This document shows positions 17,916-26,431 of a stretch of DNA of 64,000 bases, piece after piece. A program made the translations under genes and the position numbers. A model generated the notes under the pieces. It did no database searches. It was not told where the DNA came from and was given only the letters and a program-made list of their open reading frames with translations. Within the stretch, counting starts at the first letter, position 1. Each line of letters begins with the position of its first letter. This DNA comes from Streptomyces sp. ITFR-21 (GTDB lineage: Bacteria; Actinomycetota; Actinomycetes; Streptomycetales; Streptomycetaceae), in contig NZ_CP134605.1 in the NCBI RefSeq assembly GCF_031844685.1, positions 434,001-498,000 of the forward strand, written 5' to 3'.

Positions 17916-18795
17916 AGCCGGTGTCGTCGCCGCGGTGCGCCAGGATCTCGGCCAGGTAGTCGCCGTAGCCGCTCTTGCGCAGCGGCTCGGCGAGCGCCAG
18001 CAGCCGCTCGTCGTCGATGAGGCCGGCCAGCCAGGCGGCCTCCTCCACGCAGCCGATTTTGAAGCCCTGCCGCTCCTCCACCACCCGGACGTACTCCGAG
18101 GCCTGCACCAGGGACTGGAAGGTGCCGGTGTCCAGCCAGACGGTGCCGCGGTCCAGCACCGAGACGGTGAGCCGGCCGCGTTCCAGGTACTCCTGGTTGA
18201 TGTGGGATATCTCCAGCTCGCCGCGGGCGCTGGGGGTCAGCTTCCGGGCGATCGCGACCACTTCGCTGTCGTAGAAGTACAGGCCGGGCACGGCGTACCG
18301 GGACCTGGGCCGGGCGGGCTTCTCCTCGATGGACAGGGCCGCGCCGTCCGCGGCGAACTCCACCACGCCGTAGTCGCCGGGATTGGCGACCGCGTGCGCG
18401 AAGACCACGCCGCCGCGCGGGTCGCGGTAGCCGCGCAGCTGCCGGCCCAGGCCCGCGCCGTGGAAGATGTTGTCGCCGAGGATCAGGGCGACCGGCTGGT
18501 CGCCGATGAAGCGCTCGCCGATCACGAACGCCTCGGCGATGCCCGCCGGCCGGTCCTGCACCGCGAAGGTGAAGTCGAGCCCCCACTGGGAGCCGTCGCC
18601 GAGCAGCCGCTCGAACTGCGGCCGGTCGTCAGGGGTGGTGATGACCAGGATGTCCCGGATGCCCGCCATGACGAGAGTCGTCAGCGGGTAGTAGATCATC
18701 GGCTTGTCGAAGACCGGCATCAGCTGTTTGGAGACGGCCCGGGTGAGCGGCCACAGCCGAGACCCGGTACCGCCGGCGAGCACTATCCCACGCAT
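17881..18795 (-). CDS. rmlA: Glucose-1-phosphate thymidylyltransferase
   Basis: A 304-residue nucleotidyltransferase: [41 protein letters not shown] (metal-binding Asp), EEKPARP, HINQEYL and [11 protein letters not shown]. It makes dTDP-glucose, the first step to dTDP-L-rhamnose. The ATG at 18795 has no ribosome binding site; a TATCAT hexamer lies 7 nt before it, so a leaderless transcript is possible. It is divergent from rmlB and convergent with rmlC. Confidence 0.93.
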   Translation of the reverse strand: MRGIVLAGGTGSRLWPLTRAVSKQLMPVFDKPMIYYPLTTLVMAGIRDILVITTPDDRPQFERLLGDGSQWGLDFTFAVQDRPAGIAEAFVIGERFIGDQPVALILGDNIFHGAGLGRQLRGYRDPRGGVVFAHAVANPGDYGVVEFAADGAALSIEEKPARPRSRYAVPGLYFYDSEVVAIARKLTPSARGELEISHINQEYLERGRLTVSVLDRGTVWLDTGTFQSLVQASEYVRVVEERQGFKIGCVEEAAWLAGLIDDERLLALAEPLRKSGYGDYLAEILAHRGDDTGFNHRTGRWKSG

Positions 18796-18906
18796 GCGGC
18801 CGATGATAGCCAGTCTGTCCGGTTTCCCATCGTTGGACCGCGAAGTTCCCGCTGTCCACCGGCCCGTCCGCGGCTGTCCCGGTCCATGTCCTAGCATGGC
18901 GGTCTC
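18796..18906. promoter_or_regulatory. Divergent rmlA/rmlB promoter region, possibly leaderless
   Basis: TANNNT -10-like hexamers face both ways: TAGCAT at 18892-18897, 9 nt before the rmlB ATG, and TATCAT on the minus strand, 7 nt before the rmlA ATG. No clear ribosome binding site precedes either gene. The -35 regions are weak. Confidence 0.35.
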
Positions 18907-19896
18907 ATGCGCATCCTCGTCACCGGCGGCGCCGGGTTCATCGGATCACAGTTCGTGCGGGCCGCGCTCCGCGGCGAGCTGCCGTCCGGCCCGGGCGCCC
19001 GCGTCACCGTCCTGGACAGCCTGGCGTACTCGGGCAACGCGGCCAACCTCGCCGACGTGGCCGGGCACCCGGACTACTCCTTCACGCTCGGCGACATCCG
19101 CGACCGGGAGGTGGTGGACGCGGTGATGGCGGGCCAGGACGCGGTGGTGCACTTCGCCGCCGAGTCGCACGTGGACCGCTCCATCGCGGACGCCTCGCCG
19201 TTCGTGACCACCAACGTCCTCGGCACCCAGGTGCTGCTGGACGCGGCCCTGCGGCACCGGGTGGGCCGGTTCGCCCACGTCTCGACCGACGAGGTGTACG
19301 GCTCGATCGCGGAGGGCACCTGGACCGAGCAGTCGCCGCTCGCGCCGAACTCCCCGTACTCGGCCTCCAAGGCGGCCTCGGACCTGATGGTGCTCGCCTA
19401 CCACCGCACCCACGGCATGGACGTCACCGTCACCCGCTGCTCCAACAACTACGGGCGCTACCACTTCCCGGAGAAGATGATCCCGCTGTTCGTCACCAAC
19501 CTGCTGGACGGCCGCAAGGTGCCGCTCTACGGGGACGGGCGCAACGTCCGGGACTGGCTGCACGTCTCCGACCACTGCCGGGGCATCGACCTGGTGCTGC
19601 ACGGCGGCCGGGCCGGCGAGGTGTACCACATCGGCGGCGGCACCGAGATCACCAACCGCGAGCTGACCGAACGGCTGCTGCGGGCCTGCGGCGCCGGCTG
19701 GGACATGGTGGCGCAGGTCGCCGACCGCAAGGGCCACGACCTGCGCTACTCGCTGGGTATCGGCAAGATCCGGGCCGAGCTGGGGTACGAGCCGCTGACC
19801 GGATTCGACGAGGGGCTGGCCGACACCGTGGCCTGGTACCGGGACAACCGCCAGTGGTGGGAGCCGCTCAAGGAGAAGGCGGTACTGCCCGCATGA
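18907..19896 (+). CDS. rmlB: dTDP-glucose 4,6-dehydratase
   Basis: A 329-residue extended SDR enzyme: NAD-binding [36 protein letters not shown] (with the Asp-Glu pair used for dehydration), the YSASKAASD active-site Tyr-Lys, [17 protein letters not shown], and [13 protein letters not shown]. It turns dTDP-glucose into dTDP-4-keto-6-deoxyglucose. It is followed by rmlD with an ATGA overlap, so the two are coupled, and is divergent from rmlA. Confidence 0.94.
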   Translation: MRILVTGGAGFIGSQFVRAALRGELPSGPGARVTVLDSLAYSGNAANLADVAGHPDYSFTLGDIRDREVVDAVMAGQDAVVHFAAESHVDRSIADASPFVTTNVLGTQVLLDAALRHRVGRFAHVSTDEVYGSIAEGTWTEQSPLAPNSPYSASKAASDLMVLAYHRTHGMDVTVTRCSNNYGRYHFPEKMIPLFVTNLLDGRKVPLYGDGRNVRDWLHVSDHCRGIDLVLHGGRAGEVYHIGGGTEITNRELTERLLRACGAGWDMVAQVADRKGHDLRYSLGIGKIRAELGYEPLTGFDEGLADTVAWYRDNRQWWEPLKEKAVLPA

Positions 19897-20771
19897 CGCG
19901 CTGGCTGGTCACCGGGGCGGCCGGCATGCTCGGCCGCGACCTCACCACGGTACTGGGCGCCGTCCCCGGGGCGTCCGTGACCGGCCTGGTCCGGGCCGAC
20001 CTCGACATCACCGACGGCCGCGCGGTGGACGCCGCGGTCGCCGGGCACGACCTGGTGGTCAACGCCGCCGCCTGGACCGACGTGGACGGCGCCGAGCAGC
20101 ACGAGGCGGCGGCCACCCGGGTCAACGGGGACGGCGTACGGCGGCTGGCGGAGGCGTGCGCGCGGTACGGGGTACCGCTGCTCCAGGTCTCCACCGACTA
20201 CGTCTTCGCGGGTGACGCGGACACCCCGTACGCCGAGGACTCCCCCACCGGCCCGCTCGGCGGATACGGGCGCGGGAAGCTGGCCGGCGAGCTGGCGGTG
20301 CGCGAGCTGCTCCCGGAGCGCGGGTTCGTGGTGCGGACCGCGTGGCTGTACGGGGAGCACGGCCGCAACTTCGTCCGCACCGTGCTGGACCTGGCCGAGC
20401 GCCGCGACACCCTGGACGTGGTGGACGACCAGCTGGGGCAGCCCACCTGGAGCCGTTCGCTGGCGGTGCGGCTGGCCGCGCTGGGCGAGGCGGCGCTGAC
20501 CGGGCGGGCGCCCGGCGGGATCTACCACGGCACCGCGAGCGGGCAGGTGACCTGGTTCGGACTGGCCCGCGCGGTGTTCGAGCTCTCCGGGCTGGATCCG
20601 GAGCGGGTCCGGCCGACCACCTCCGACCGCTTTCCGCGGCCGGCCCGCCGGCCGTCGTACAGCGTGCTCGGCCACCGCGGCTGGGCGCGGGCGGGGCTCG
20701 GGCCACTGCCCGGCTGGTACCCGGACCTGGCGGCGGCGCTGCCGCTGCTGCGGGCCACCCGGGTCGACTGA
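19893..20771 (+). CDS. rmlD: dTDP-4-dehydrorhamnose reductase
   Basis: A 292-residue SDR: TGAAGMLGRDL, NAAAWTDVDGAE, STDYVFAGD, YGRGKLAGE (Tyr-Lys pair) and VRTAWLYGEHGRNFV. It performs the last, NAD(P)H-dependent step to dTDP-L-rhamnose. The ATG at 19893 overlaps the rmlB stop (ATGA); a longer open frame upstream lies within rmlB. With rmlA, B and C nearby the window encodes the complete pathway from glucose-1-phosphate. Confidence 0.93.
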   Translation: MTRWLVTGAAGMLGRDLTTVLGAVPGASVTGLVRADLDITDGRAVDAAVAGHDLVVNAAAWTDVDGAEQHEAAATRVNGDGVRRLAEACARYGVPLLQVSTDYVFAGDADTPYAEDSPTGPLGGYGRGKLAGELAVRELLPERGFVVRTAWLYGEHGRNFVRTVLDLAERRDTLDVVDDQLGQPTWSRSLAVRLAALGEAALTGRAPGGIYHGTASGQVTWFGLARAVFELSGLDPERVRPTTSDRFPRPARRPSYSVLGHRGWARAGLGPLPGWYPDLAAALPLLRATRVD

Positions 20772-20833
20772 CGGTACGTCAGAAGCAGCCCCGGGTCGGC
20801 CACCGGCCCACGCCCGGGAGCCCCGCGGTGCTC

Positions 20834-20857
20834 GATTCGCCCGTTTTTCCCGGGTAC
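20834..20857 (+). promoter_or_regulatory. SigB-type promoter (GATT-N14-GGGTAC)
   Basis: GATT at 20834-20837 and GGGTAC at 20852-20857 with a 14-nt spacer match the published Streptomyces SigB consensus GNNT-N14-16-GGGTAC/T exactly. The next gene is the G1 peptidase, whose start is 128 nt further on. This distance and the single match make it moderate. Confidence 0.45.
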
Positions 20858-20985
20858 TTGACATGACCTTTGCCGATCGTTGGCTCAGACCTTGAGCACT
20901 TCGGCACCCGATTGACTGCACACTGTCATGCACTGGCGCCACGGAAACCCCACCAGTCCGCGCCAGTCACGCGAGAAGGAGCAGC

Positions 20986-21744
20986 ATGTCGGCAACCATG
21001 CGCTTTACCGCCGTATCCGCCGTGGCAGCGGCACTCCTGTCCTCCCTGGCGGCCACACCCGGCGCCGCCGCCACCGCCGGCCACATCAGGCTGGCACCGC
21101 TCGCACGTCACCGCGTCATCAGCCCCGACGGGCGCATCACCCACAGCACCAGCTCCAACTGGGCCGGCTACGCGGCCACCGGCGCCACCTTCACCAGCGT
21201 CTCGGCCAGCTGGGTGCAGCCGTCGGTGACGTGCACCAGCAGCACCGCGTACTCGTCGTTCTGGATCGGGCTCGACGGTGACGGCAGCAACTCCGTGGAA
21301 CAGACCGGCAGCGAGGCGGACTGCTCCGGTGGCCGCGCGCAGTACTACTCGTGGTACGAGATGTACCCGGCCTACCCGGTGAACTACAGCAACGCGGTCA
21401 GCGCCGGCGACCACTTCACCGCCACGGTCAGCGTCAGCGGGACCACGTACACCCTGACCCTGTCCGACACCACCCAGGGCTGGACGAAGACCACCACCAA
21501 GCGGCAGAGCGGCCTTGCCGACGCCTCCGCGGAGGTCATCGCCGAGGCGCCGTCGAGCAGCTCCGGAGTGCTCCCGCTCGCCCACTTCAGCACGGCGTCG
21601 TTCAGCAACGCCACCGCGAACGGGCAGGCGATCGGCAACTACGGCCCCGACAAGATCAACATGGCGTCGGGCAGCACCACCAAGGCGACGACCTCCGCGC
21701 TCTCCGGCGGCACCGCCTTCAGCGTCACCTGGAACCACAGCTGA
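20986..21744 (+). CDS. Secreted G1-family (eqolisin) glutamic endopeptidase
   Basis: A 252-residue exported protein. Signal peptide about 1-30 (ending near AATPGAAA), short propeptide, then the G1 domain: SSNWAGYAATG (56-66), SASWVQPSV with Gln78, FWIGLDGDG, QYYSWYEMYP, and ADASAEVIAEAP with Glu183/Glu187. Eqolisins use a Gln-Glu pair and are active at acid pH. Start at 20986 has AAGGAG 4 nt before it; an ATG at 20998 is too far from it. A strong double hairpin follows the stop. It probably digests proteins outside the cell. Confidence 0.9.
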   Translation: MSATMRFTAVSAVAAALLSSLAATPGAAATAGHIRLAPLARHRVISPDGRITHSTSSNWAGYAATGATFTSVSASWVQPSVTCTSSTAYSSFWIGLDGDGSNSVEQTGSEADCSGGRAQYYSWYEMYPAYPVNYSNAVSAGDHFTATVSVSGTTYTLTLSDTTQGWTKTTTKRQSGLADASAEVIAEAPSSSSGVLPLAHFSTASFSNATANGQAIGNYGPDKINMASGSTTKATTSALSGGTAFSVTWNHS

Positions 21745-21758
21745 ACCGCGCGTTCCAC

Positions 21759-21817
21759 TGACACCACCTGGTGTCAATGACGAGGTGCCGGTCGTGCCAC
21801 GGGCGACCGGCACCTCG
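21759..21817 (+). terminator. Tandem hairpins after the G1 peptidase
   Basis: An 8-bp near-palindrome (21759-21776) is followed by a perfect 14-bp stem (21781-21794 with 21804-21817, 9-nt loop), immediately after the stop codon. Confidence 0.75.
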
Positions 21818-21899
21818 CCGTACAACGGGTTCCGCTTCTGTGACGCAGAGCTAGCATGCTGCTGCTCCGACACCGTTTCCCCCCACAGCGGAGGCTGAC

Positions 21900-22430
21900 A
21901 TGCGCGGCAAGCACCAGGGAATGTCCGGATCACGCGGCGGCGCGGCGGTGGCCGCGCTGGCGCTGGCGGCGGTGACCGCCGGTACGGCGTCGGCCGCGGC
22001 CGACAGCGGTTCGCCGACACCGGTACCGAGGCCGATCGGCCCGCACCAGGCGTTCAGCGGCCTGGTCAACGGCGTCAACGTCGGCGCCGTCGTCAAGGTC
22101 GTCTGCGCCGGACCGGTGACGACCGCCTCGACCGGCCACCCGGTGGCCGACCAGACCGTCGCGGTGCAGTTCGTCCCCGACCCGGCGCCGACCTCGGGCT
22201 TCACCGGCGACTCGGCGGACCACGCGCTGGTGGAGTTCGGCGCGGCGACCTCGGTCAGCTCGATCCTCCAGCTGAGCGCGTACGGCGTGCCGGCGAAGAT
22301 CCCGGTCGGCCTGAACCTGCCCTGCTCCGGCACCGGCACGGTCGCCTTCGTCCCCGCGCCGACCAGCGCGAGCGCCCGGCCCTCGCTGATCAAGGTGACC
22401 TACGTGAACGTCGCCGTCTCATCCGCCTGA
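21900..22430 (+). CDS. Small secreted protein of unknown function
   Basis: A 176-residue protein with a signal peptide (GAAVAALALAAVTAGTASAA, about 14-33) and a mature part rich in beta-forming segments with two cysteines (VVKVVCAGPV and LNLPCSGTG), likely one disulfide. I do not recognise the family; similar small secreted proteins are common in Streptomyces. The ATG at 21900 has GGAGG 5 nt before it. It has its own terminator and no operon partner. Confidence 0.75.
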   Translation: MRGKHQGMSGSRGGAAVAALALAAVTAGTASAAADSGSPTPVPRPIGPHQAFSGLVNGVNVGAVVKVVCAGPVTTASTGHPVADQTVAVQFVPDPAPTSGFTGDSADHALVEFGAATSVSSILQLSAYGVPAKIPVGLNLPCSGTGTVAFVPAPTSASARPSLIKVTYVNVAVSSA

Positions 22431-22444
22431 TCCACCTGATCCAC

Positions 22445-22470
22445 CGGGCCCGCCCGACCCGGCGGGCCCG
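22445..22470 (+). terminator. Hairpin terminator
   Basis: A perfect 10-bp stem (CGGGCCCGCC at 22445-22454 with its complement at 22461-22470, 6-nt loop) lies 15 nt after the stop of the secreted protein gene. Confidence 0.65.
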
Positions 22471-22567
22471 CCGGCAGGCTGCACGGCCGGTACGCACGCC
22501 GGCGGGCGTACGGCACGGCGGCGCGCCGGCGGCCCCGGCTCACCGGGGCGGGGCGGGGCATGGCGGC

Positions 22568-22885
22568 TCATTCCACGGCGATGCCGGTGATGACCGGCTC
22601 GCCCAGCGGCGCCGACCCGTCCGGGATCCCCGCGGTCCGCAGGGCCGCCGAGGCCAGCTCGCGGGCGCTGTCGCCGGCCGCCGTCTTGGTGTCCGCCTCC
22701 ACCTCCAGGTGCAGACTGAACGCGGGCGTGCCCTCGTAGACGGTGAGGATGTCCAGGTCCTCGGCCTCGCCCAGCTCGGTTCCCTGCGGGTCGGCCGAGC
22801 GCAAGGCGCGCACCAGCTCCTCCCGCGCCCCCTCGGGCGGGGTGTCGAGGAACGTGCCGGGAACGGTGACGACGTAAGTGGTCAT
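22568..22885 (-). CDS. Small conserved protein, unknown function
   Basis: A 105-residue protein starting [13 protein letters not shown], with an acidic middle and an ending [11 protein letters not shown]; predicted alternating strands and helices suggest a compact cytoplasmic ferredoxin-like fold. The family is not recognised. The ATG at 22885 is favoured over a longer open frame because AGGTGT precedes it and because a SigB-type site (22896-22920) lies only 10 nt upstream, which would make the longer form untranscribed. It is probably a stress-induced protein (inference from the promoter). Confidence 0.68.
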   Translation of the reverse strand: MTTYVVTVPGTFLDTPPEGAREELVRALRSADPQGTELGEAEDLDILTVYEGTPAFSLHLEVEADTKTAAGDSARELASAALRTAGIPDGSAPLGEPVITGIAVE

Positions 22886-22895
22886 GCGGGGACAC

Positions 22896-22920
22896 CTGCC
22901 CAGTGGATGGAATCGGACGC
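22896..22920 (-). promoter_or_regulatory. SigB-type promoter, C variant (GCGT-N15-GGGCAG)
   Basis: On the minus strand GCGT (22920-22917) and GGGCAG (22901-22896) are 15 nt apart, and the -10 end is 10 nt before the ATG at 22885. The transcript would be leaderless or nearly so. Confidence 0.5.
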
Positions 22921-22955
22921 CTCGGTCTTCGACCGTACGGCGAACCGCCCCCGGC

Positions 22956-22988
22956 GCGGGCCCCCGACGCGGGCCCCCGACGCGGGCC
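22956..22988. repeat. 13-bp tandem repeat
   Basis: Two exact copies of GCGGGCCCCCGAC (22956-22968, 22969-22981) and a 7-bp partial third copy. It is intergenic and probably slippage-derived. Confidence 0.8.
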
Positions 22989-23054
22989 TGGCCGGGCGGT
23001 ACGGGCACCGGGCGCCGGTTCCCGGCCGCCGCCGCCAGGAGGCGCGGCAGCCGG

Positions 23055-24797
23055 TCAGAAGCGGGCCAGTGCGGGGTCGGCGGCCTTGTCCCAGGCGGCC
23101 GGGAGACGGTCGCGGGCGGCGCGGGCCAGCGCGTTCTGCAGGCCGTGCAGCCGGCCGTAGCCGAAGGTGTCCAGGCCGGCCGCGTGGGCGGCGGCGGCCA
23201 GGTCCGGCAGTGCGGCGCGGGCCATCACGGCGTCCTGGTGGTCGCCCAGGACCTGCTGCAGGGCCTTGGTGCGGTCGCGCAGGCGGGCGGCCTTCCGGCC
23301 GCCGTAGGGCAGGGCGGCCTCCGCGGTGTGCCGGGACCTGCGGGCCGCCTTGCGCGCCTTGTACAGCGCCCGGTCCCCGGCCGGTCCGCGGCCCGCCTCC
23401 ATGGCCGCGGTGATCCGGCCGGCCAGCCGCCGCCGGTCGCGCGCGGCCACCTTGCCCAGGTGCTCGGCGGCCGGTCCGGCCGCCTTGCCCAGCAGCGGCG
23501 GCTCGGCCTGCAGGTTCTCCAGCGCGTCGAGCAGCGCGTGGTAGCGCGGCGAGTCCAGGGCCCGCACCGCCGCCCGCTGGGCGGCCCGGTGGCGTTCGGT
23601 CTCCTGGGCGCCGATCCGCCGGGCGAGCGCCTTGTCCGCGGGGTCGGTCAGCGCGCCGGCCTGCTTCCGGAGCTGGGCGGCGAGCACCTCGTGGTCGCGG
23701 GAGCTGCCCAGCACCCCGGTGAGCCAGCGCAGCTCGGCCGCAACCGGGTCGGTGCGCCGCCGGTCCAGCACCCGCCGGCTGCCGCGCAGCACACTGCGCA
23801 GCCGCCTGCCGGTCGAACGCATCCGGTGCACCGCGTCGGACTCGTCGGCGCGTACCGCGGCGTCGCCGCGGAGCAGTACGCCAAGCTGGTCGCCGAGCCG
23901 GGCCATGACCGCCTCGCCGGCCGAGCCGGCCTTGGGGCGGCGGCCGGGCTCAGGGTCGCCGAACTCCTCCGGCAGGCCGCCCGCCAGCGCGTGGCCGAGC
24001 TTGTGGGCGCTGGGCGAGGCGTGCCAGCCGCTGTCCTGCAGGAGCTCGGCCGCGGCCCGCATCAGCTTGGCGCCGCCCTGGTCCTTCTCGATCTCGATCT
24101 CGGTCCAGTGGGTGACCTGTGTGCTGGTCCCGGAGCCGGCGAGGTGTCCGCCGGCCCACCCGGCGCCGCGGGCCGGCTCCGCGCCGGCGGCGGGTTCCGC
24201 CCCCGGGCCCGGCCTCACGACGGTGAGCGTCTTCGCGGCGGCGTCCCGATCCGTACCGGCGCGCCGGCTCCTCCCGCCGGCGGGTGCGGCGCCGCGGCCA
24301 TTGCCCGCGGGGTGCAGCCGTTCGGTGCCGAGCACCTGGGCGGCGACCCGGTCGTGGGCGACCTCGGCCAGGCAGCGCTCCCGCCGGTCCAGCAGCAGGT
24401 ACCGCCCGCGGTGGGTGCGCAGGTGCACGACCGGTACCAGCTCCTCACCGCGGGTGTACGCCTTGAGGTGGCGGTTCAGTTCGCCGGGCACGTTGCCCGC
24501 CTTGCCCGCCTTGAGCGGGGCGTGGATTTCCCGGCGGTTTCCGCGGTCGCCGGCGGCGGTGGCGGCGGCGGCGGGCAGCTTGACGTGCCAGCCCGCGTCG
24601 TGACCGCCGGTGCGGCGGCGCAGCGTGATGCCGTGGGCCAGCAGCCGCAGGCCGGCGGTGTCGTAGTAAAGGGCGTCCAGTTCCTCAAGCTGCTCCTCGC
24701 GGACCCGGGAGACGCCCGGCAGCCCGCGCAGGCGCTCGGGGTCGAACACCCCGGACCCTTCGAACCTGGTTTCCTGTTCGATGTCGGTGGTCGTCAT
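23055..24797 (-). CDS. CYTH and CHAD domain protein (polyphosphate-related)
   Basis: A 580-residue protein. Residues 1-220 form a CYTH (triphosphate tunnel) domain: ETRFEGSGVF, LDALYYDTAGLRLLAHGITLRRR, WHVKLP, and, after a low-complexity insert, WTEIEIEKDQ. Residues about 290-575 form a CHAD helical domain with conserved His/Arg/Lys (AVHRMRSTGRRLRSVLR, SSRDHEVLAAQL, KARKAARRSRHTAEAALP, LGDHQDAVMA). CHAD domains bind polyphosphate; CYTH domains bind or hydrolyse triphosphates. Start at 24797. A SigB-type site lies 10 nt upstream. It is divergent from a DUF2795 gene that also carries such a site, so both may be stress genes. Confidence 0.9.
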   Translation of the reverse strand: MTTTDIEQETRFEGSGVFDPERLRGLPGVSRVREEQLEELDALYYDTAGLRLLAHGITLRRRTGGHDAGWHVKLPAAAATAAGDRGNRREIHAPLKAGKAGNVPGELNRHLKAYTRGEELVPVVHLRTHRGRYLLLDRRERCLAEVAHDRVAAQVLGTERLHPAGNGRGAAPAGGRSRRAGTDRDAAAKTLTVVRPGPGAEPAAGAEPARGAGWAGGHLAGSGTSTQVTHWTEIEIEKDQGGAKLMRAAAELLQDSGWHASPSAHKLGHALAGGLPEEFGDPEPGRRPKAGSAGEAVMARLGDQLGVLLRGDAAVRADESDAVHRMRSTGRRLRSVLRGSRRVLDRRRTDPVAAELRWLTGVLGSSRDHEVLAAQLRKQAGALTDPADKALARRIGAQETERHRAAQRAAVRALDSPRYHALLDALENLQAEPPLLGKAAGPAAEHLGKVAARDRRRLAGRITAAMEAGRGPAGDRALYKARKAARRSRHTAEAALPYGGRKAARLRDRTKALQQVLGDHQDAVMARAALPDLAAAAHAAGLDTFGYGRLHGLQNALARAARDRLPAAWDKAADPALARF

Positions 24798-24806
24798 GTG
24801 GTGCGC

Positions 24807-24831
24807 GTGCCCGACCCGGGCGGCGTCATTC
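24807..24831 (-). promoter_or_regulatory. SigB-type promoter, C variant (GAAT-N15-GGGCAC)
   Basis: On the minus strand GAAT (24831-24828) and GGGCAC (24812-24807) are separated by 15 nt and end 9 nt before the CYTH-CHAD ATG, so translation would be from a near-leaderless mRNA. Confidence 0.5.
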
Positions 24832-24902
24832 GGCCCCGGGGCCTGTCGTCGGCCCGGATCCCCGGCCGGCCGCGACTGCCCCGGGCACCCGGCGCGGTAT
24901 CC

Positions 24903-24928
24903 GTTTCGGGGGGGAATCGTCCGGGTAG
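24903..24928 (+). promoter_or_regulatory. SigB-type promoter (GTTT-N16-GGGTAG)
   Basis: GTTT at 24903-24906 and GGGTAG at 24923-24928 with a 16-nt spacer, 35 nt before the DUF2795 start. This is the best match to the SigB-type consensus in the window and faces away from the site at 24807-24831. Confidence 0.6.
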
Positions 24929-24963
24929 CCGCCGGGGACGGACGACGAGGGAGGCCACAGCCC

Positions 24964-25377
24964 ATGACGGACCAGGGAACCAACAAGACCGGCTTCGCGC
25001 GGGACGACGAGCTCAAGAAGGAGCTGCACGGCGAGCTCCAGGCGAACCGCGGGACCCGGGTCGACGAGGCGTACGAGCCGCAGCCGTCGGGAGAGGACCA
25101 GCCGGTGGCCGAGTCCGGTGCCGCCTCCGGTCCTGGCGCGCCGGCGCCCGCCGGCATGACCCCCGAGGGGGTGTCGGTCCGCAGCGAGCTGGCCAGGCAC
25201 CTGGAGCGGGACATCTACCCGGCCGGGCGCTCGGTTCTGCTCGGCACCCTGCGGCGGCACCGGGCGCCGGACGCGCTGGTGGACCGGGTGGCAGGGCTGC
25301 CGGAGCACGAGCGCTACCCGAACGTCCAGGCGGTGGTCCGCGCGCTGGGCTTCGGCGTCGAGGACCGCAGGGACTGA
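24964..25377 (+). CDS. DUF2795 domain protein
   Basis: A 137-residue acidic protein. The first 70 residues are disordered and polar (NKTGFARDDELKKELHGELQANRG). The last 65 form a DUF2795 domain (RSELARHLERDIYPAGRSVLLGTLRRHRAP...LPEHERYPNVQAVVRALG), a small helical domain found across actinobacteria, with no defined function. Start ATG at 24964 is preceded by GGGAGG. A canonical SigB-type promoter lies 35 nt upstream, so expression in stress or stationary phase is likely. Confidence 0.88.
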   Translation: MTDQGTNKTGFARDDELKKELHGELQANRGTRVDEAYEPQPSGEDQPVAESGAASGPGAPAPAGMTPEGVSVRSELARHLERDIYPAGRSVLLGTLRRHRAPDALVDRVAGLPEHERYPNVQAVVRALGFGVEDRRD

Positions 25378-25581
25378 CCGCGCCCCCGGACGGCCGGTCC
25401 GCGGGGGGCGCGGTGGGCACACCGCCCGCGGGGGGACTGCCCTGACCGGCGGCGAGCAGCGGGTGCCGGGACCCCACGGGCCGCCCTCCGAACCGCCACC
25501 CCTCCCCTGGGCCCCCTTTCCCCTTCCTCCCGCTCGCGCGCCCGTCGGCGGAGCCGCGCCGTATCGCCCGCGCCTGAGGGG

Positions 25582-26037
25582 ATGGAGGGCGCCGCCACCA
25601 CGCCGGCGGTGAACGGCACACTGCTCGGCATCGCCGGGTCCAAGGGCTTCGGCGGCGGGTTCGCCGGGCGCAGCGCGGGGGAGTTCGGCGAGCCGGAGAT
25701 GAAGGCGTTCGTCCGGGCCACCCGGCGCAGCGCCGACAGCTCGCGCCGGGCCCTGGACGAGCTGTCCGACACCGGTTGCGCGCTGCGGACCGCCCTCACC
25801 CACTTCTCCCCGGTCCCCGACACGCTCGCCGGTGAGCCGGTGGAGATCTACCCGTTCCTCGGCGGCTGTCTGCTGGCCGAGGCGGTGGACGCGGGCAAGG
25901 TCGACCTGGCCGTCCACGGCCACGCCCACGCGGGCACCGAGCACGGCACCACGGTCGGCGGCGTCACGGTCCGCACCGTGGCCCAGCCGGTGCTGCGCGC
26001 CTTCGCCGTCTACCACCTGGACCCCGACGGGGGCTGA
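25582..26037 (+). pseudogene. Metallophosphoesterase, N-terminal half missing
   Basis: The 151-residue frame matches the C-terminal half of a calcineurin-like phosphoesterase: GIAGSKGFGGGFAGR, FGEPEMKAFVRATRR, ALTHFSPVPDTLAGEPVEIYPFLGG and the metal-binding VDLAVHGHAHAGTEHG, ending in AQPVLRAFAVYHL. The first half of the family, with the GDxH and GDxxD metal ligands and the GNHD motif, is absent, and the 200 bases upstream show no trace of it in any frame. Without these ligands it cannot be active. The first visible residues (EGAATTPAVNGTLLGIAG) correspond to the middle of the family, which suggests a deletion. Confidence 0.8.
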
Positions 26038-26046
26038 GCGGCGCGG

Positions 26047-26403
26047 TCAGCGGGCGCGGGCCCCGAGGACGCAGAACTCGTTGCCCTCGGGGTCGGCGAG
26101 GACCACCCACGTCTGGGAGTCGCCCTGGCCGACGTCGGCGCGCCGGGCGCCGAGCGCGAGGAAGCGCGCGACCTCGGCGTCGCGGTCGTCGGGGCGGAAG
26201 TCGAGGTGCAGCCTGTTCTTGACCGTCCTGGGGTCGTCGACCCGGACGAAAACCAGGCCCGGCAGCCGGTCGGGTGCGGGCCTGATCTCGTACTCGTCGG
26301 CGTCGTCGCTGACCACGGCCCAGCCCAGCGCGTCGGCCCACCAGCGCCCGAGCGCCACCGGATCCGCCGCGTCCACCACCACTTGCTCCCACTCCACGGC
26401 CAT
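26047..26403 (-). CDS. VOC (glyoxalase/bleomycin-resistance-like) family protein
   Basis: A 118-residue protein with one VOC beta-alpha-beta-beta-beta module: WEQVVVDAADPVALGRWWADALGW at the start, then KNRLHLDFRP (metal-type His), and WVVLADPEGNEFCVLG at the end. Such proteins are usually dimeric and may be metal enzymes or binding proteins; the substrate is unknown. I use the ATG at 26403. It stands between two decayed genes. Confidence 0.82.
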   Translation of the reverse strand: MAVEWEQVVVDAADPVALGRWWADALGWAVVSDDADEYEIRPAPDRLPGLVFVRVDDPRTVKNRLHLDFRPDDRDAEVARFLALGARRADVGQGDSQTWVVLADPEGNEFCVLGARAR

Positions 26404-26431
26404 GGCGACGAGCCTATGCCATCGCCTCGGG

